A stretch of DNA of 64,000 nt, from positions 24,456,192 to 24,520,191 of the forward strand of contig CM041298.1 in NCBI GenBank assembly GCA_023052935.1. The letters run 5' to 3'. Every line of letters starts with the position of its first letter. Positions within the stretch are counted from its first letter, which is position 1. A model generated the notes under the pieces. The model searched no databases. It had not been told where the DNA came from and saw nothing but the letters and a program-made list of their open reading frames with translations. Below, piece after piece: positions 45,220-56,330 of the stretch. Both the position numbers and the translations under genes were made by a program. The DNA is from Piezodorus guildinii (lineage: Eukaryota > Arthropoda > Insecta > Hemiptera > Pentatomidae).

Positions 45220-45952
45220 TGGTAAAGCGCAGCATACTACTTTCATATATATTTGCTATTAAAATCAATTTTTAAACAAAATTAAAAAAAGGTTTGGTTT
45301 AGCAAAAAAGACTCACATACAAAAACTGCAATCATTTCAATCCAAAATTTTAAGACTCATAACAACAGCTCCTTGGTACGTAAACAACAGAACCCTACAT
45401 ACGGAGTTCCAGCAATCAACAGTTGACCAACATATACGAACACCCTATTCTCGTTTTCACATTAAACTTAACTGACACGACAATAGACTGATTAACGACA
45501 TGTCAGTAGCTGAAGCAGGTCAGAAGAAGGCTAAAAGAAGGCTTCCCCATGCCTATCATGTCTGATCTTACTTTTGTCCAACAGATTTGCTGATTGTCAG
45601 GCATCTTCTGACAGGTGTAAATAAAGATATAAAGAGAAAAAAAAAAAGAAGGTTTAAAGTGTTACATTTAGTTTAGCTGAAACATGTGTTTCAGATTAAA
45701 TAATCCAACAAAAAGATATTACTATCTACAACATTCACTTAGTTTCACCAGCTTTTAAGTAGAGAATTAAAACATTTTAAAAATAAGTATAGCTAGCTAG
45801 AATAATTGAGAAATGTTTAAGGAACTAAGATAATGTAATTAACATCTAATTTTATTTTAATCCAGTTCTAAGTCAGCATAATTATATTCTTAAAACACAC
45901 TTTCACTTACCTCCGTTGTTGAAATCAATTTAAGAATCTTTAAATACATTTA
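45220..45952 (-). repeat. Rep-A pieces split by a Jockey fragment
   Basis: Rep-A 3' end at 45,220-45,300, continuing at 45,655-45,890, with the short words AAGGTTT on both sides of the LINE. Another Rep-A 3' end follows at 45,895-45,952. Confidence 0.7.
45301..45654 (+). mobile_element. Jockey-type LINE C-terminal fragment
   Basis: Reads KKTHIQKLQSFQSKILRLIT, TAPWYVNNRTLHTEFQ and a degenerate C-terminus with KAKRRLPHAYHV, similar to the end of the long Jockey copy at 55.1-55.5 kb. A-rich tail at 45,637-45,650. Confidence 0.82.
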
Positions 45953-45955
45953 GAA

Positions 45956-46195
45956 TAAAAAAAAATCTAGTGCGGGCAACACACGACTTTCACTTACCTA
46001 GAATGTTAAAATAAATTTAAAAACTATCAAATATGATTCAATTTGAAAAATATTCTAAGTTGATTTTAATAAAACTTGTATTCATTTTCGTTGGAAACAT
46101 CAATCAGCAATAAGATTATTCCCCATTAGTCACTTTATATTAACTTTTACAACTTTGTGTATCAGATAATTTTTTTTTTCTAAAATTTTTGTCAT
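45956..46195 (-). repeat. Rep-A fragment, 3' end
   Basis: Starts at AAAAATCTAGTGCGGGCAAC and covers about the last 240 bp in diverged form. Confidence 0.75.
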
Positions 46196-46197
46196 TT

Positions 46198-46281
46198 CGG
46201 TGCATGTGAGCAGCGCAACGGCGCGCATGCATGTATGCAGAGCATCGGTGCTCGCGCAACAGCCTCTCTCAACAGCAACAG
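46198..46281. other. G/C-rich island between inverted Rep-A copies
   Basis: Contains GGCGCGCATGCATGTATGCA and GTGCTCGCGCAACAGCCTC, far above local G+C. No frame recognised. Confidence 0.4.
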
Positions 46282-46671
46282 GATGTTACAAACACTTTTT
46301 CATCAAAATCAACAAACCAGAAAAGCCACTTTATACCATGCATTTCGCACCTTTTTACGATTTTCTTAAAAACTGCTTTAACGATTTTTATTATACTCGC
46401 TATGTCGATATAATATTGAACGGACTTTAATATCATGTAGGTTTCATTCTCATTGAAATAATCTGACAGGGCTTAAAAGCCGATATTTCAAAATTTCTTC
46501 CTCTAAAGTACTTTTAATTTTGTAGATTCGAAAAAATTAACCATATCTTCTGAATAGCATTGCTTAAAAACAAGTAAATATCTAAGTTGAACGAATTCGA
46601 TATCCAACTAAACCAGAACTTTTTCAATGCAATTTCTTTGTTTGTTTTTTTTTAACTTAATAACAGTAATA

Positions 46672-46964
46672 GGGATCACTTGTAGCTGGGTGGCTAGCGT
46701 AACAGCCTCCCATGCCAAAGGTCACGGGTTCAAATCCGCAAGTGGTCCTAGGATTTTTTAATGGGAGTAAGAAATCCTTAGTTACGCCGTCCTTCGGAGG
46801 GGACGTTAAAAGGTGGTCCCGAGCCTGTGCGATGTCAGGTACTCGTTAAAGATCCCTATCCTAAAAAAACCTGGATAGGCAAAATTTAGGACTCCCACTG
46901 TAGCATCGTCCGATTAGCATAGTAGCATAAAGTGACGTTAAATAAATAAACAAACAAACAAACA
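46672..46964 (+). mobile_element. SINE-3 copy with 12-bp TSD
   Basis: tRNA-like head: A box TAGCTGGGTGGCTAGCG, B box GGTCACGGGTTCAAATCC. The body has CGCCGTCCTTCGGAGGGGAC and CCCTATCCTAAAAAAACCTG; the tail is (AAAC)n. Perfect duplication ATAACAGTAATA at 46,660-46,671 and 46,965-46,976. Confidence 0.92.
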
Positions 46965-46984
46965 ATAACAGTAATATACATGTA

Positions 46985-47105
46985 CTAGCAGTACCAAATC
47001 ATCGGAGTTTCCCAGAACCGGAATTTTATCACCCAAATTTAAACCTTCTTAGTACATGTCACCTTTTCTTTGACATATTCTAAAGCGATTTCGTCTGCAT
47101 CAATT
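46985..47105 (-). mobile_element. LINE-R fragment
   Basis: Matches 63,361-63,470: on the minus strand the region just before and through motif C (the codons after it give LVLL). Short and diverged. Confidence 0.75.
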
Positions 47106-47394
47106 TCTGTTATTATGATTGCTATTAAGAAGTTTTATATATTCTTTTATATTTAAAAGTTCTTCCGCGTAAATGACATTTTTAGTTTTATTTTCTTGTG
47201 GCAGAAGAACATACTGATTTTCTCCGCAACCTGATCTTGACATAAATCTATTCCTACGTGTTTAAATGTTTACCTCTGTGATTAATTATTACGGAAAAAT
47301 ATAAATTAACGGGAAATTGAATTATTTAAAAATAAAAGGTAAATCATTTGGAATCATTGAGATGCGAGGTTTTTTTTTCTCCCAAATTTTCCCC
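47106..47394. other. Unassigned DNA
   Basis: Nothing recognised. Confidence 0.4.
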
Positions 47395-47573
47395 GTTTTT
47401 TCCCAGATTTTCCTCTGGTTCTTCACTCCTATTGGTCGCAGCGTGATGTTATATAGCCTTCCTCGATAAATTGACTATCCAACACAAAAATAATTTTTCA
47501 ATTCGAACCAGTAGTTTCTGAGCGTTCAAACAAACAAACAAACTCTTCAGCTTTATAATATTAGTATAGATAA
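47395..47573 (+). mobile_element. Probable RTE-type LINE 3' end
   Basis: The ending GTTATATAGCCTTCCTCGAT, CCAGTAGTTTCTGAGCGTTC, an (AAAC)n run and CTTTATAATATTAGTATAGA resembles, from memory, a 3' terminus dispersed in many insect genomes, chiefly Lepidoptera. It is attributed there to an RTE-group LINE. No coding part remains. Confidence 0.55.
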
Positions 47574-47852
47574 TATACCGTTGGAATGCTGAAGATTTTA
47601 AAAAAAATATTATTTTATATACACTATTGTAAAAGTTAACAGAGAGTGATGAAAAGCCGATAAAACAAACTGATTGTCGTAGATAATAATATAATCTACA
47701 ATTTAATAAAACGCATGTTTCTTTTAAAATCAAATGTAAATAATGTTTTAACAATTCATTTTCGTTTTTAAAATTGTTTAAAAAATTTTAAATTGATATA
47801 AATAACGGAGGCAAGTGAAAGTCGTGTGTTGCGCCTTTCTCCAGTTTCTCGA

Positions 47853-48500
47853 GTTCCAGTACAGGTTCACACAATATGACTGGACATTAATGAGACATCC
47901 CATATATATGTGCAGATATTGTTTACTGTATGATTACTGTTAATCGTAAATATATATATATTTATTTATTTCAGACAATAAAAAAATATCCAGAATAAAA
48001 AAATTACCGAATTACGAAGGTCCTAAATAAGAAGAAACCTCAATCTTACTAACGAATAAAGTTTTCTTCGTTTCATTTTTCTCGCTGGAATTAAGATTAA
48101 AATTAACGAGGCTTTCCCGGTAATATTTCAACAAAAGGTTGAATACAATCACAAAGGGGAGTAGTAGACAAAGACGGCTTTCGGAATTGTTTTAAAGTTG
48201 AACAAGACTCGAAAAGGAAATGATAATTAGGAATATATAAACAAGGGAGTTTGCCTCAAGTTGGCAATCACACTTGATGGACCACAAAACTTGGCACTTA
48301 GAGCTCCCTCCACTTCTAGTTCAAGGGCCCATCTTAGAGGTCGATATCATTAGTCAGCCAGTCCCGGCGGATAATTTAGACTCGTCTTAATTATTCTAGA
48401 TCCCCAAACATGAATCTTAATTTCTCAATATTAATATCAATCCGAAGTACCTTTTTAAGACGATACAAACTGCAAGTTCAGAGAGTAATTTTTTTTTTCT
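47853..48500. other. Unassigned DNA
   Basis: No feature seen; no match to other parts of the window. Confidence 0.5.
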
Positions 48501-50066
48501 TTCTTACTTTCACTTACCTATAAAATATACATTGGGTTGTTTCACATGAAATGTCCGTTTTTATAGTTTCTGAAATACACAAAGGATTTTGCAGGTCTCT
48601 GTTGTTTTCTTCCGAATGTTTACATATTTTAAGTAAACAGTTACTAATTCTCTTTAAACACTCGATTTTCGAGTAATATTTTTGTACGAGTTTAAACTCG
48701 GCCATTCAGCAGCTGAGGCCGCTAGAAATATTTGCAAGGCGTTTGGGGAAGGGAGTGTTAATGAACGGACCATTCGCCGTTGGTTTGCCAAGTTTTCAGC
48801 CGGGGATACCGACTTGGAAAACTTGCCCCGAGGAAGACCTCCGTCCGTAATAGACAACGATGTCCTCGAACATACAGTAGAAGGAAACCCCTACCAAACA
48901 GTTAAAGGACTCTCAGCACAACTAAATGCAAGTGAATCTACCGTTTCTAGACATTTTATCCCTTTTCATACATTTTCCAGATTACCACCAGTTCAGGAAT
49001 TTAGACAACTTGGTCAAGAAAACTTTTTGAAAATGGTGATCAAGTAAAAAGTGCGTTTTCAGATTTTGTTTCACTTCAAAGCTCAGAGTTTTCAGTTCGG
49101 GGATAAAAAAAGTTGGTGTCACGTTGGGAAAAATGTGTAGAAAAAGAAGGTAAATACTTCGAATGCAATTATCTTGTTTTTTTAGTAAAAATCCTTTACC
49201 TTGATGACGGACATTTCATGTGACACAACCCAATAATAAGAGAAAGTATTGGGATTGTAAAAATTTTCTTATCCCAGTTTTCAACGGAAATACACGTTTG
49301 AGGGTCCCCTGAGTACAATGACCAAGTCCCGCAAAAAGGTCTGTTTGGTAATTCCCGCGCTAAAACTGAAATTTCATATTTAAGACAACTATACGCCCGA
49401 GATATTACAAAGACGTTTTCATCAAAATCAGCTGACCAAAACAGCCACTCGATGCCATGCATTTTGCACCTTTTTTCAATTATCTCGAAAACGGTTCCGA
49501 CGATTTTGATTAAACTCGCTATATCGATGAAAACATGATTGAATATCATGTAGTTTTCATCCTGATTAAAATGGTCTGACAGGGCTTAACTGCCGATATT
49601 TTAAATTTTCTTAATCTAAAGTACCTTTAATTTTGTAGATTCTATAAAAATAACCACATTATCTTGTTACCATTGATAAGTAACAGCTAAATATGCATGT
49701 TAGACGAATTCGAAATACAACTAAAGGAGAAAACAGAAAAAATATTTGTTTAATGCATTTTTTTTATTTTTAACTTAAGAACAGTAATATACAAGTATAA
49801 TATACCATTGGAAAGCTAAAGATTTTAGAAAAAAATATTATCTCATACACAAGCTTTTAAAAGTTATTAGAGAGTGATGAAAAGCCGATAAAACTAAGTG
49901 ATTATTTTAGATAATAATATTACAGATCTTTTAATAAAACACATGTTAAAAGGAATCTCAGCTTTTAATTAAATCTTTAATGGTTTTACTTATTTATATG
50001 TCTTAATTCTTTAATAGATTCTAAAAACGGAGGTAAGTGAAAGTCGTGTGTTGCCCGCACCAGATT
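48501..50066 (+). repeat. Rep-A copy, full length, split by mariner
   Basis: 5' terminus (TTACTTTCACTTACCTATAA) at 48,504-48,530, mariner at 48,531-49,234, remainder 49,235-50,066 ending GTGTTGCCCGCACCAG. One of the most complete copies. Confidence 0.9.
48531..49234 (+). mobile_element. Mariner element, internally deleted (copy 2)
   Basis: Same family as 36,061-36,910: inverted ends ATTGGGTTGT, frame 48,682-49,047 with the HTH region (FKLGHSAAEAARNICKAFGE, RTIRRWFAKFSAGDTDLENL, ESTVSRHF) then a jump into the extreme C-terminal coding region (QEFRQLGQENFLKMVIK). The whole catalytic domain is gone. The deletion breakpoints differ from copy 1. Confidence 0.9.
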
Positions 50067-50149
50067 TTTTTTAAATACAACCAAAATTTTCCAGCGTTGG
50101 TAATTTAGGGAAAGGTCGTCCAAGGTTGCAAGTTTGCTATCCTCACGGC

Positions 50150-50245
50150 ACCTTAACAATCTCTGAATGTATTTAAAAGTTCTTAAATTCATTTTAACTA
50201 CGAAGGTATGGAATAGTCGGGTGTGTTCACTCACTAGATTTTTTT
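50150..50245 (+). repeat. Rep-A 3'-end fragment
   Basis: From CTCTGAATGTATTTAAAAGT to a degenerate terminus and T-run. Confidence 0.65.
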
Positions 50246-50711
50246 TTTTGTACGAACCGAAAATAAACAAAGGAGGGATTTTAAAAACCTCAGGAATATT
50301 AATGTCATTTGCATTTAATATTAAAATAAAATAAAAGAAAAAGTAGAAAATGTAATTAAAATACAACAAACTAGTTGATAATAGAGTCAAAACGTCACCT
50401 CCGTCCTCTTCTTATTAGGTTATGCTTGAAACTACAAAGCAATGGACTTCATTTATTTTTTTTCTTCCACACCATTGTCTTTCCTTCATCATTTGGAGAC
50501 AAAGTTTTCAGACAGTCCAAGTATTTGCATTTAAATAACAGTAAAGTTATTTGCATTTAAAACTTTTGTTATTAACTTCCATTGTTCATTATTGCTTATG
50601 TTATTTCTATAGGCTCTGAAACTTTGAATTAATTTTAATCGCCATAAGAATCTTAATGAAAAAAAAAAAAAAATTGGAAACGGCTTGAAGTTCAGAATTC
50701 TTTTTCTTTGT
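50246..50711. other. Unassigned DNA
   Basis: No feature supported. Confidence 0.5.
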
Positions 50712-51595
50712 AGCTTTTTTTTTTAAAATTTATTTATTGGAATTTACAACTGTATAACAAGTAATACAACAAGTAAATTTGAATGAAATATAAAATCAGC
50801 AACATATGGGACATTAAGGTCTTTATGGATGAGTTTGTTGGTAACAAAGTAAGGAGAATTGAAGATTTTGGACTGAAGGGATTGGATACGAGAAGAATTC
50901 GATGGTTTAGTAGAGCCCCAGAGCTCAACTCCGTAAGTCCATATCGGTCTTATGGTAGTAAAGTAGATGAGTCTTTTGTACTTAAGTGGAAGACTAGAAC
51001 GTTTGTCTAGTAAGTGTTGAAGTAGTCGAAAACGTCGTGCAGCTTCTTGTCGTTTTAGTCTTGTATGAGGGTTCCAAGTCAGGCGTTTGTCAAGGTGCAG
51101 TCCTAGATTTCGGATCTGTTCAACCGGGACAAGATGAGTATTATTGAAGGAGACAGTAGGGCAGGAAGTCATAGGTTTACGACGAAGAGTAAAGGTAATT
51201 TGGTTGGATTTGTTGGAATTTATTTTAATTCTTCAGCTCTGACACCATACTTCAAGGTCTCTGAGGTGGGATTGGAGAGTTTGAGAGGCAATAGTTGGAT
51301 CAGTATTGACTGATAACACACAAGTGTCATCAGCATAGGTAGAAAAGAATGTGTTAGGATGGGTTGGGATATTAGCTGTATAAACTGTGTGAAGAATGGG
51401 TCCTAGGATACTACCTGGAGGATACTAGGATACTACCAGCAGACTGACTAAAAATGGATGAATATGAATTATTATGATTGATTTTCAAGGTTCTATCAGA
51501 GAGGTAGGACTGGAGGATGAGGAAGTATGTAGGGGGAAGGAATTGGCGGACCTTGTAAAGCAATCCCGGGTGCCATCTTTTTATCTTTGAGTTCT
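50712..51595 (-). mobile_element. LINE-J1 copy with reverse transcriptase palm
   Basis: The longest LINE-J1 here. On the minus strand it starts near LPPTYFLILQSYLSDRTLKI, reaches motif C TYADDTCVLS near 51,320, then RNLGLHLDKRLTWNPHTRLK and GVELWGSTKPSNSSRIQSLQ, up to the 3' untranslated region at the left. Motif B is destroyed by a short duplication (GGATACTAGGATACTACC, 51,418-51,436). A deletion removes part of the C-terminus. This copy identifies the family as Jockey-type. Confidence 0.9.
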
Positions 51596-52115
51596 AGTTC
51601 CTTCATTTTCATTATGATGTATTGCTACATATTTATTTGCTATGAGTCAGTCCATTAGAAATCGTCTAGACCATGCCACTAAACATGTTTGATTTTCATA
51701 TCTATATACATAATATGATAACTCGATTTTGGCTTCCGCGAACTCGTTCGGAAGACTATAATATTATAAAAATTCAAAAATATAATGGTTGCAACTAGAT
51801 TATTATTGAAGATAGAGAAAAAATTCGTTATTGTTTTACAACGCAACAAACGCGAATAATTAAAAAAAAATAGAAAAAATAAAAAATTGAATTTTCACCC
51901 ATACATACGGCCATAATTCTGTTATTTTTGGAGATGGAGAAAAATATGTATAGAGTTTTAAAATCAGTAAAGCGCGAAAAAATAAATAATTAAAAAAATT
52001 CCATATGTATTTTCAAGTAACAAATTATAATAGATGTAATTCCACCGAAAATCGGTTATTATTGAAGATAGAGAAAAACCAAAAAGATTTTCGAGATCAA
52101 GCCAACGCGATGAAC
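51596..52115. repeat. Diverged tandem units, ~120-130 bp
   Basis: Words like TTATTATTGAAGATAGAGAA recur near 51,806, 51,938 and 52,055, each followed by AAGCG/AACGCG and A-rich sequence. A related word occurs at 14,172. Nature unknown. Confidence 0.4.
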
Positions 52116-52330
52116 ACTGAAATTGCCACAAAAGATAGAGCTCCTTTCATTCCAAAATAGCCGCACATAAAAACCCACTTGTCCGTATCCTCTCATCGAC
52201 ATATATTCCCGATAATCCTCCGACGCATTTAAAAGACGGTGGCCTCGAGACCTGCTGATCAAATAAACATTGAAGTGCTACCTAAAATTGGCTTGAAAAA
52301 TCTACTCAGTTCCCAAGACTTTTCAAGCCA
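52116..52330 (+). mobile_element. LINE-J1-related C-terminal fragment
   Basis: Plus strand reads NPLVRILSSTYIPDNPP near the family's end motif (SSIPDNPPRRLKR), then a degraded terminus and 3' tail. Confidence 0.6.
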
Positions 52331-52519
52331 ATTTTCTGTAAATAGCTTATTGCTTATTGTTCTATTAGTAGCGTCAATGAACCCATAAAACAGGCAATCT
52401 TACAAAGTCTTCAGAAATAGCTCCGATTTTCATTTTTTTTTTTTTTAAATATTTGTTTTTTTTATATTCATCAAAATCAGAAACCTTACAAAGGGGGAAA
52501 ATGATACAAACAATTTGTA

Positions 52520-53046
52520 TGTTTAATAAATAGGAAATTTTTTTTGTTAATTAGGCATACCGTTTGAATGGTTATAATAATAATAATAATAATAATAGGC
52601 TTACCGAACCCGAAGGTTCGATGCCGATACCACCAAACTTCGCCTGCACAGACTCGTCCAATGTTCACCGGTCAAGCCCAAGCCCCCGAGATCAGCCTTA
52701 ATGCAATCCTCCCATCGACGCTTCGGCCTACCTTTCGGACGCCTACCAGTCGGTTCAGCGAATACCAACTTCTTATACTCGGAATCCGTTCCTCACTAAG
52801 CAAAACAACTTTACGCGCCCATTTGAGTCTCCGCGATGCTATCAACTCAATTATATTCACAGGGTACAAACTCCGCAATTCCGCGTTGTGCAACCTTCTA
52901 AACTCCCAATGTTTGAATGGTTATTTAGATATAATAGTATGTTATACATAAAATAGCAAATGTTAATGGACAGCGATGAAAAGTCGATAAAACTAATTTA
53001 GTTTTGTAGATAATAATAAAATAGATTATTTAATAAAACATATCTG
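52520..53046 (+). repeat. Rep-A fragment split by LINE-R
   Basis: Interior Rep-A words (ATACCGTTTGAATGG; GCGATGAAAAGTCGATAAAA) lie on the two sides of the LINE-R insertion at 52,576-52,910. Confidence 0.75.
52576..52910 (-). mobile_element. LINE-R 3' fragment with 14-bp TSD
   Basis: The minus strand has the terminal protein words NAELRSLYPVNIIELIASRR, LKWARKVVLLSEERI and GRSVDGRIALRLI (frameshifted GRPKRRWEDC region), then the TTCG hairpin at 52,605-52,620 and a (TTA)n tail. GTTTGAATGGTTAT occurs on both sides (52,562-52,575; 52,911-52,924). Confidence 0.92.
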
Positions 53047-53047
53047 C

Positions 53048-53238
53048 AGGTAGCCCCAGGATTTTTGGTGGGGAGTAAAAAATCCTTAGTTATGCCGTTC
53101 TTCGGAGGAGACGTTAATTGGTGGTCCCGACCCTGTGCGATGTCAAGTACTCGTTAAAGATCCCTATACTAATAAAAACCTGGATAGGCAAAATTTAGGA
53201 CTCCCACTATAGCATCGACCGATTAGCCATTTAGTACC
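53048..53238 (+). mobile_element. SINE-3 body fragment
   Basis: Matches the SINE-3 body from CCAGGATTTTTGGTGGGGAG to CATCGACCGATTAG; the tRNA-like head is missing and no tail follows. It is joined directly to Jockey sequence. Confidence 0.85.
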
Positions 53239-55525
53239 GGGGATCCCGACTGTGTACTCCTAGAGGAAGAAACCTGAAGTCTGCCATCGATGAACTCTCA
53301 TTAGACACTATCTCACCTAACACACCAACTTACTGCCTAACCTGGGGAGAGAAAACACCCGACCTGCTAGATTTTTTCGTTACTAAAGCACTTAGGACTG
53401 TACCTCATACTTAAACTACGAGCTCCGATCTTTGCTCTGATCATTCTCTTCTCAATTTAGTACTGTTGGACGAGTCTTGCACAGCCGTAAAACGACCGTC
53501 CCTTCTAGAAGGAATCATTGATTGGGACGATTATAGCAATCGTTTAAATTCTGCTCATTCGATACCAATATCTCTGAAAACTGAAGAAGACGTCGAGAAA
53601 GCTGTTGATCAGTTCACAAATAGCATTCAGCTTGCAGTATGGTCGTCATACGTACCAAGATGAAGAAATTATCCTCAGTACATAAGAGATTTGATCAGGG
53701 CTAAGAGAAGAGCTCGTAAATTATGGCAAACTAATCGTTTCCTATCTGATAGACAAACTTTCAACAGACTGAACAATGAACTTAAACGACAGATTCAAAT
53801 TTTCAAATGCACAAATTACGACAATTACATTACAAACCTCTCCACTGACGATGGGAATTCGTGGAGGCAAACCAAAAAACTTGTAAAACATCACGTTGTG
53901 TCAGCACCACTCCTTAATGAGATGGTTACTGGGCTGCGTCAGACAGTGTAAAATCTGAGGTTTTTGCAAATTTTCTTTCATCTGTATTTACACCACATAC
54001 TGACTTCATTAACCCAGAACATGACAGAAACGTACTCACTTTAGATATTCCACTACAACTAGCACTACCTCCTCCTTGCATCACTCCAAAACAAGTTGCA
54101 CAGCAAATCAGACAGTTACCCAAGAAAAAAGCCCCTGGCAATGAGTTGATAAATGCTCAAGTCCTCCAGAAAATTACAATGGAAATACTCGTACAAAACT
54201 ATGATCCACAATCCGAACAAAAATACAGACACTCCTTTCGCATATAGACCTATTAGCCTGTTCCCTATTTGTTCAAAATTTTTTGAGAAACTATTCTACA
54301 TATGACTTTTTGAGACACTTGCGGACAATAACACAATACCCGACCATCAATTTGGATTCCGCACACACCAACTACATAGAGTGACTGACTACATTGCATC
54401 AGCAGATTGCATCACTAGAGCAGAAATCGTATGCAACAGGAGTATTTCTGGATGTCGCTCAAGCATTTGATCGGGTTTTGGCATCAGGGGCTTCTCTTAA
54501 AACTAAAGACTATACTCCCTCCAACATACTTTCTTATCCTTCAGTCTTTTCTTAGCGATAGATTTTTCTCTGTCTGTCATGGCACGGAAATCTCTTCAAT
54601 TAGACAAGTCTTTGCAGGAGTACCTCAAGGGTCGGTTCTCGCACCACTACTTTACATAATATACACACACGACATGCCAACCACCTCCGAAACTCTAACA
54701 GCGACATACGCTGACGATACATCAATCATAACAAAACATCCCAATCTTACGCACGCCTCACAGACCATTACAACACCACCTTACAAAATTCCATGACTGG
54801 TGCAAAATTTGGAAAATTCGAATAAACTAGGACAAATCCCAACATATTACTTATACTCTTCGACATAACACTTGCAACAACCAGTATATCTTGACAACAT
54901 CCAAATTCCACAGACAGACACAATAAAATATCTGGGCTTGACATTCGACAGAAGAATGACATGGGGCCCACACATCAAGAACAAACAGATAACGCTAAAC
55001 AAAAGACTAAAACTTTTATACTCACTACTCTCAAGACGTTCAAAATTAAAACTTAAAAATAAACTGAACAGTTACTCATACCTACTGAAGCCCATTTGGA
55101 GTTACGCCTCATAGATATACGGGACTGCCAAAAACACACACATACGCAAAATTCAAAGTTTTCAATCCAAAACTTTCAAAACTATTACAAACTCACCATG
55201 GTACGCCAGCAACACTACTTTACATACAGACCTTCAAATGCCAACAGTCAACGAACAGATTCGGATCCTCTACAAACGTTTTTACAACAACTTACACGGA
55301 CATATTAACAATCTAATACGAAGCATGGCCACAAGTAACATGCCGGACAATAATCGCAGGAGACTGAAAAGAAGTTGGATGAGGGACCTTCTAAACTAAA
55401 TCCGTAATAGGAAGCACGCTAGGAAGAGGTGCCGCTGGGCATCTTCTCTCCATCATGCCTACCACGCCATCTATCATTCCCTCATCATCACATTCGCTGA
55501 TTGTCATAAATTGAGACATTGATTT
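53239..55525 (+). mobile_element. Jockey-type LINE, endonuclease end to 3' terminus, decayed
   Basis: The most extensive LINE. Pieces in order: endonuclease C-terminus (TPDLLDFFVTKAL, SSDLCSDHSLLNL, ~53,360-53,460); linker (53,466-53,951); RT start KAPGNELINAQVLQK (~54,130); YRPISLFPICSKF-like (~54,240); motif A FLDVAQAFDRVWHQG (~54,450); motif B GVPQGSVLAPLLYIIYTHDM (~54,620); motif C TYADDTSIIT (~54,710); YLGLTFDRRMTWGPHIKN (~54,930); and a C-terminus ending RRLKRSWMRDLL (~55,395). At least six frameshifts or stops. Intact relatives nick DNA and reverse-transcribe their own RNA there. Most of the endonuclease and any ORF1 are missing. Confidence 0.92.
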
Positions 55526-55900
55526 CCAAAAGGTACTAAAGGACATTTTTTACGAAATTGATTTTTTTACATATTTGTATTCTCATCATTTATTTTTATC
55601 TAAATATTCTATTTGATATTATCTAATGAATTCTCAAGGCCTTAAAAAAACGCGATTTAGAAATGCGGTCATTTTCTAAAAGTACTAATTACGCATTTGT
55701 TTTCGTTCCAAATCATTCTAAAAAAATTCATTTCATAACTTTAATATGATGTTATTATTATAGTTAAAAAATAATTCTAAATTTTAAGGCAAAACGACCT
55801 AAATTAGCTAGTTTAATAATATAGTAATGAGAAATTTTCGCGCTTCCTGTAAAATTTCCTAGAATGGATATAGTACCTTTTGGAAATCAACGTCTCAATT
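55508..55900. repeat. 27-bp inverted repeat pair
   Basis: ATTGAGACATTGATTTCCAA and following AAGGTAC at 55,508-55,534 recurs inverted at 55,873-55,899 with one mismatch; about 340 bp of AT-rich sequence lies between. Confidence 0.75.
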
Positions 55901-55964
55901 ATTGACAGGTGTGAATGAAAAAATTTGAAGATAAAAAAAAAAATAATAAATTTTAAAAAAATAG

Positions 55965-56060
55965 TAATAATAATAAAACATATGTTTCTATTGAAACTGA
56001 ATGAAATTAATTCATTAGCATTTCGGTTTATTTTTTTCAATAATGAATCTTTTTAATCGA
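55965..56060 (+). repeat. Rep-A fragment
   Basis: Matches the AATAAAACATATGTTTCTAT region onward. Short and diverged. Confidence 0.55.
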
Positions 56061-56104
56061 AAAAAAAAAAAAAATATATATGTATATATATATATATATC
56101 AATT

Positions 56105-56330
56105 AGCAGTGGTGACAGGCATTATAGGCCATTTTCCTTTGAATTGTTATTGCTTTTTATATTAGTTAATTGCCTATAAAGAGTTATAGAAACAGTTATA
56201 TCCTAATATAGTTGTTTGGAATAATAAAGCATTTGGTAATAATTTGCAGTGTTTTTTTCATATCTTTATTTAAAAGTTCTTAAATTGATTTTAACACATG
56301 ATTTTGTGTTCCGTGTACCAGATTTTATAA
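56105..56330 (+). repeat. Rep-C copy 2 followed by a Rep-A end
   Basis: 56,105-56,265 aligns with 15,180-15,345. 56,270-56,330 is a Rep-A 3' terminus (AAAGTTCTTAAATTGATTTT; GTACCAGATTTTA). Confidence 0.55.

Larger units (their letters stand above)
46282..47852 (+). repeat. Rep-A copy with three insertions
   Basis: Rep-A at 46,282-46,671, 46,965-46,985 and 47,574-47,852. The gaps are SINE-3 (with TSD), a LINE-R piece, unassigned sequence and an RTE-type 3' end. Confidence 0.82.
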
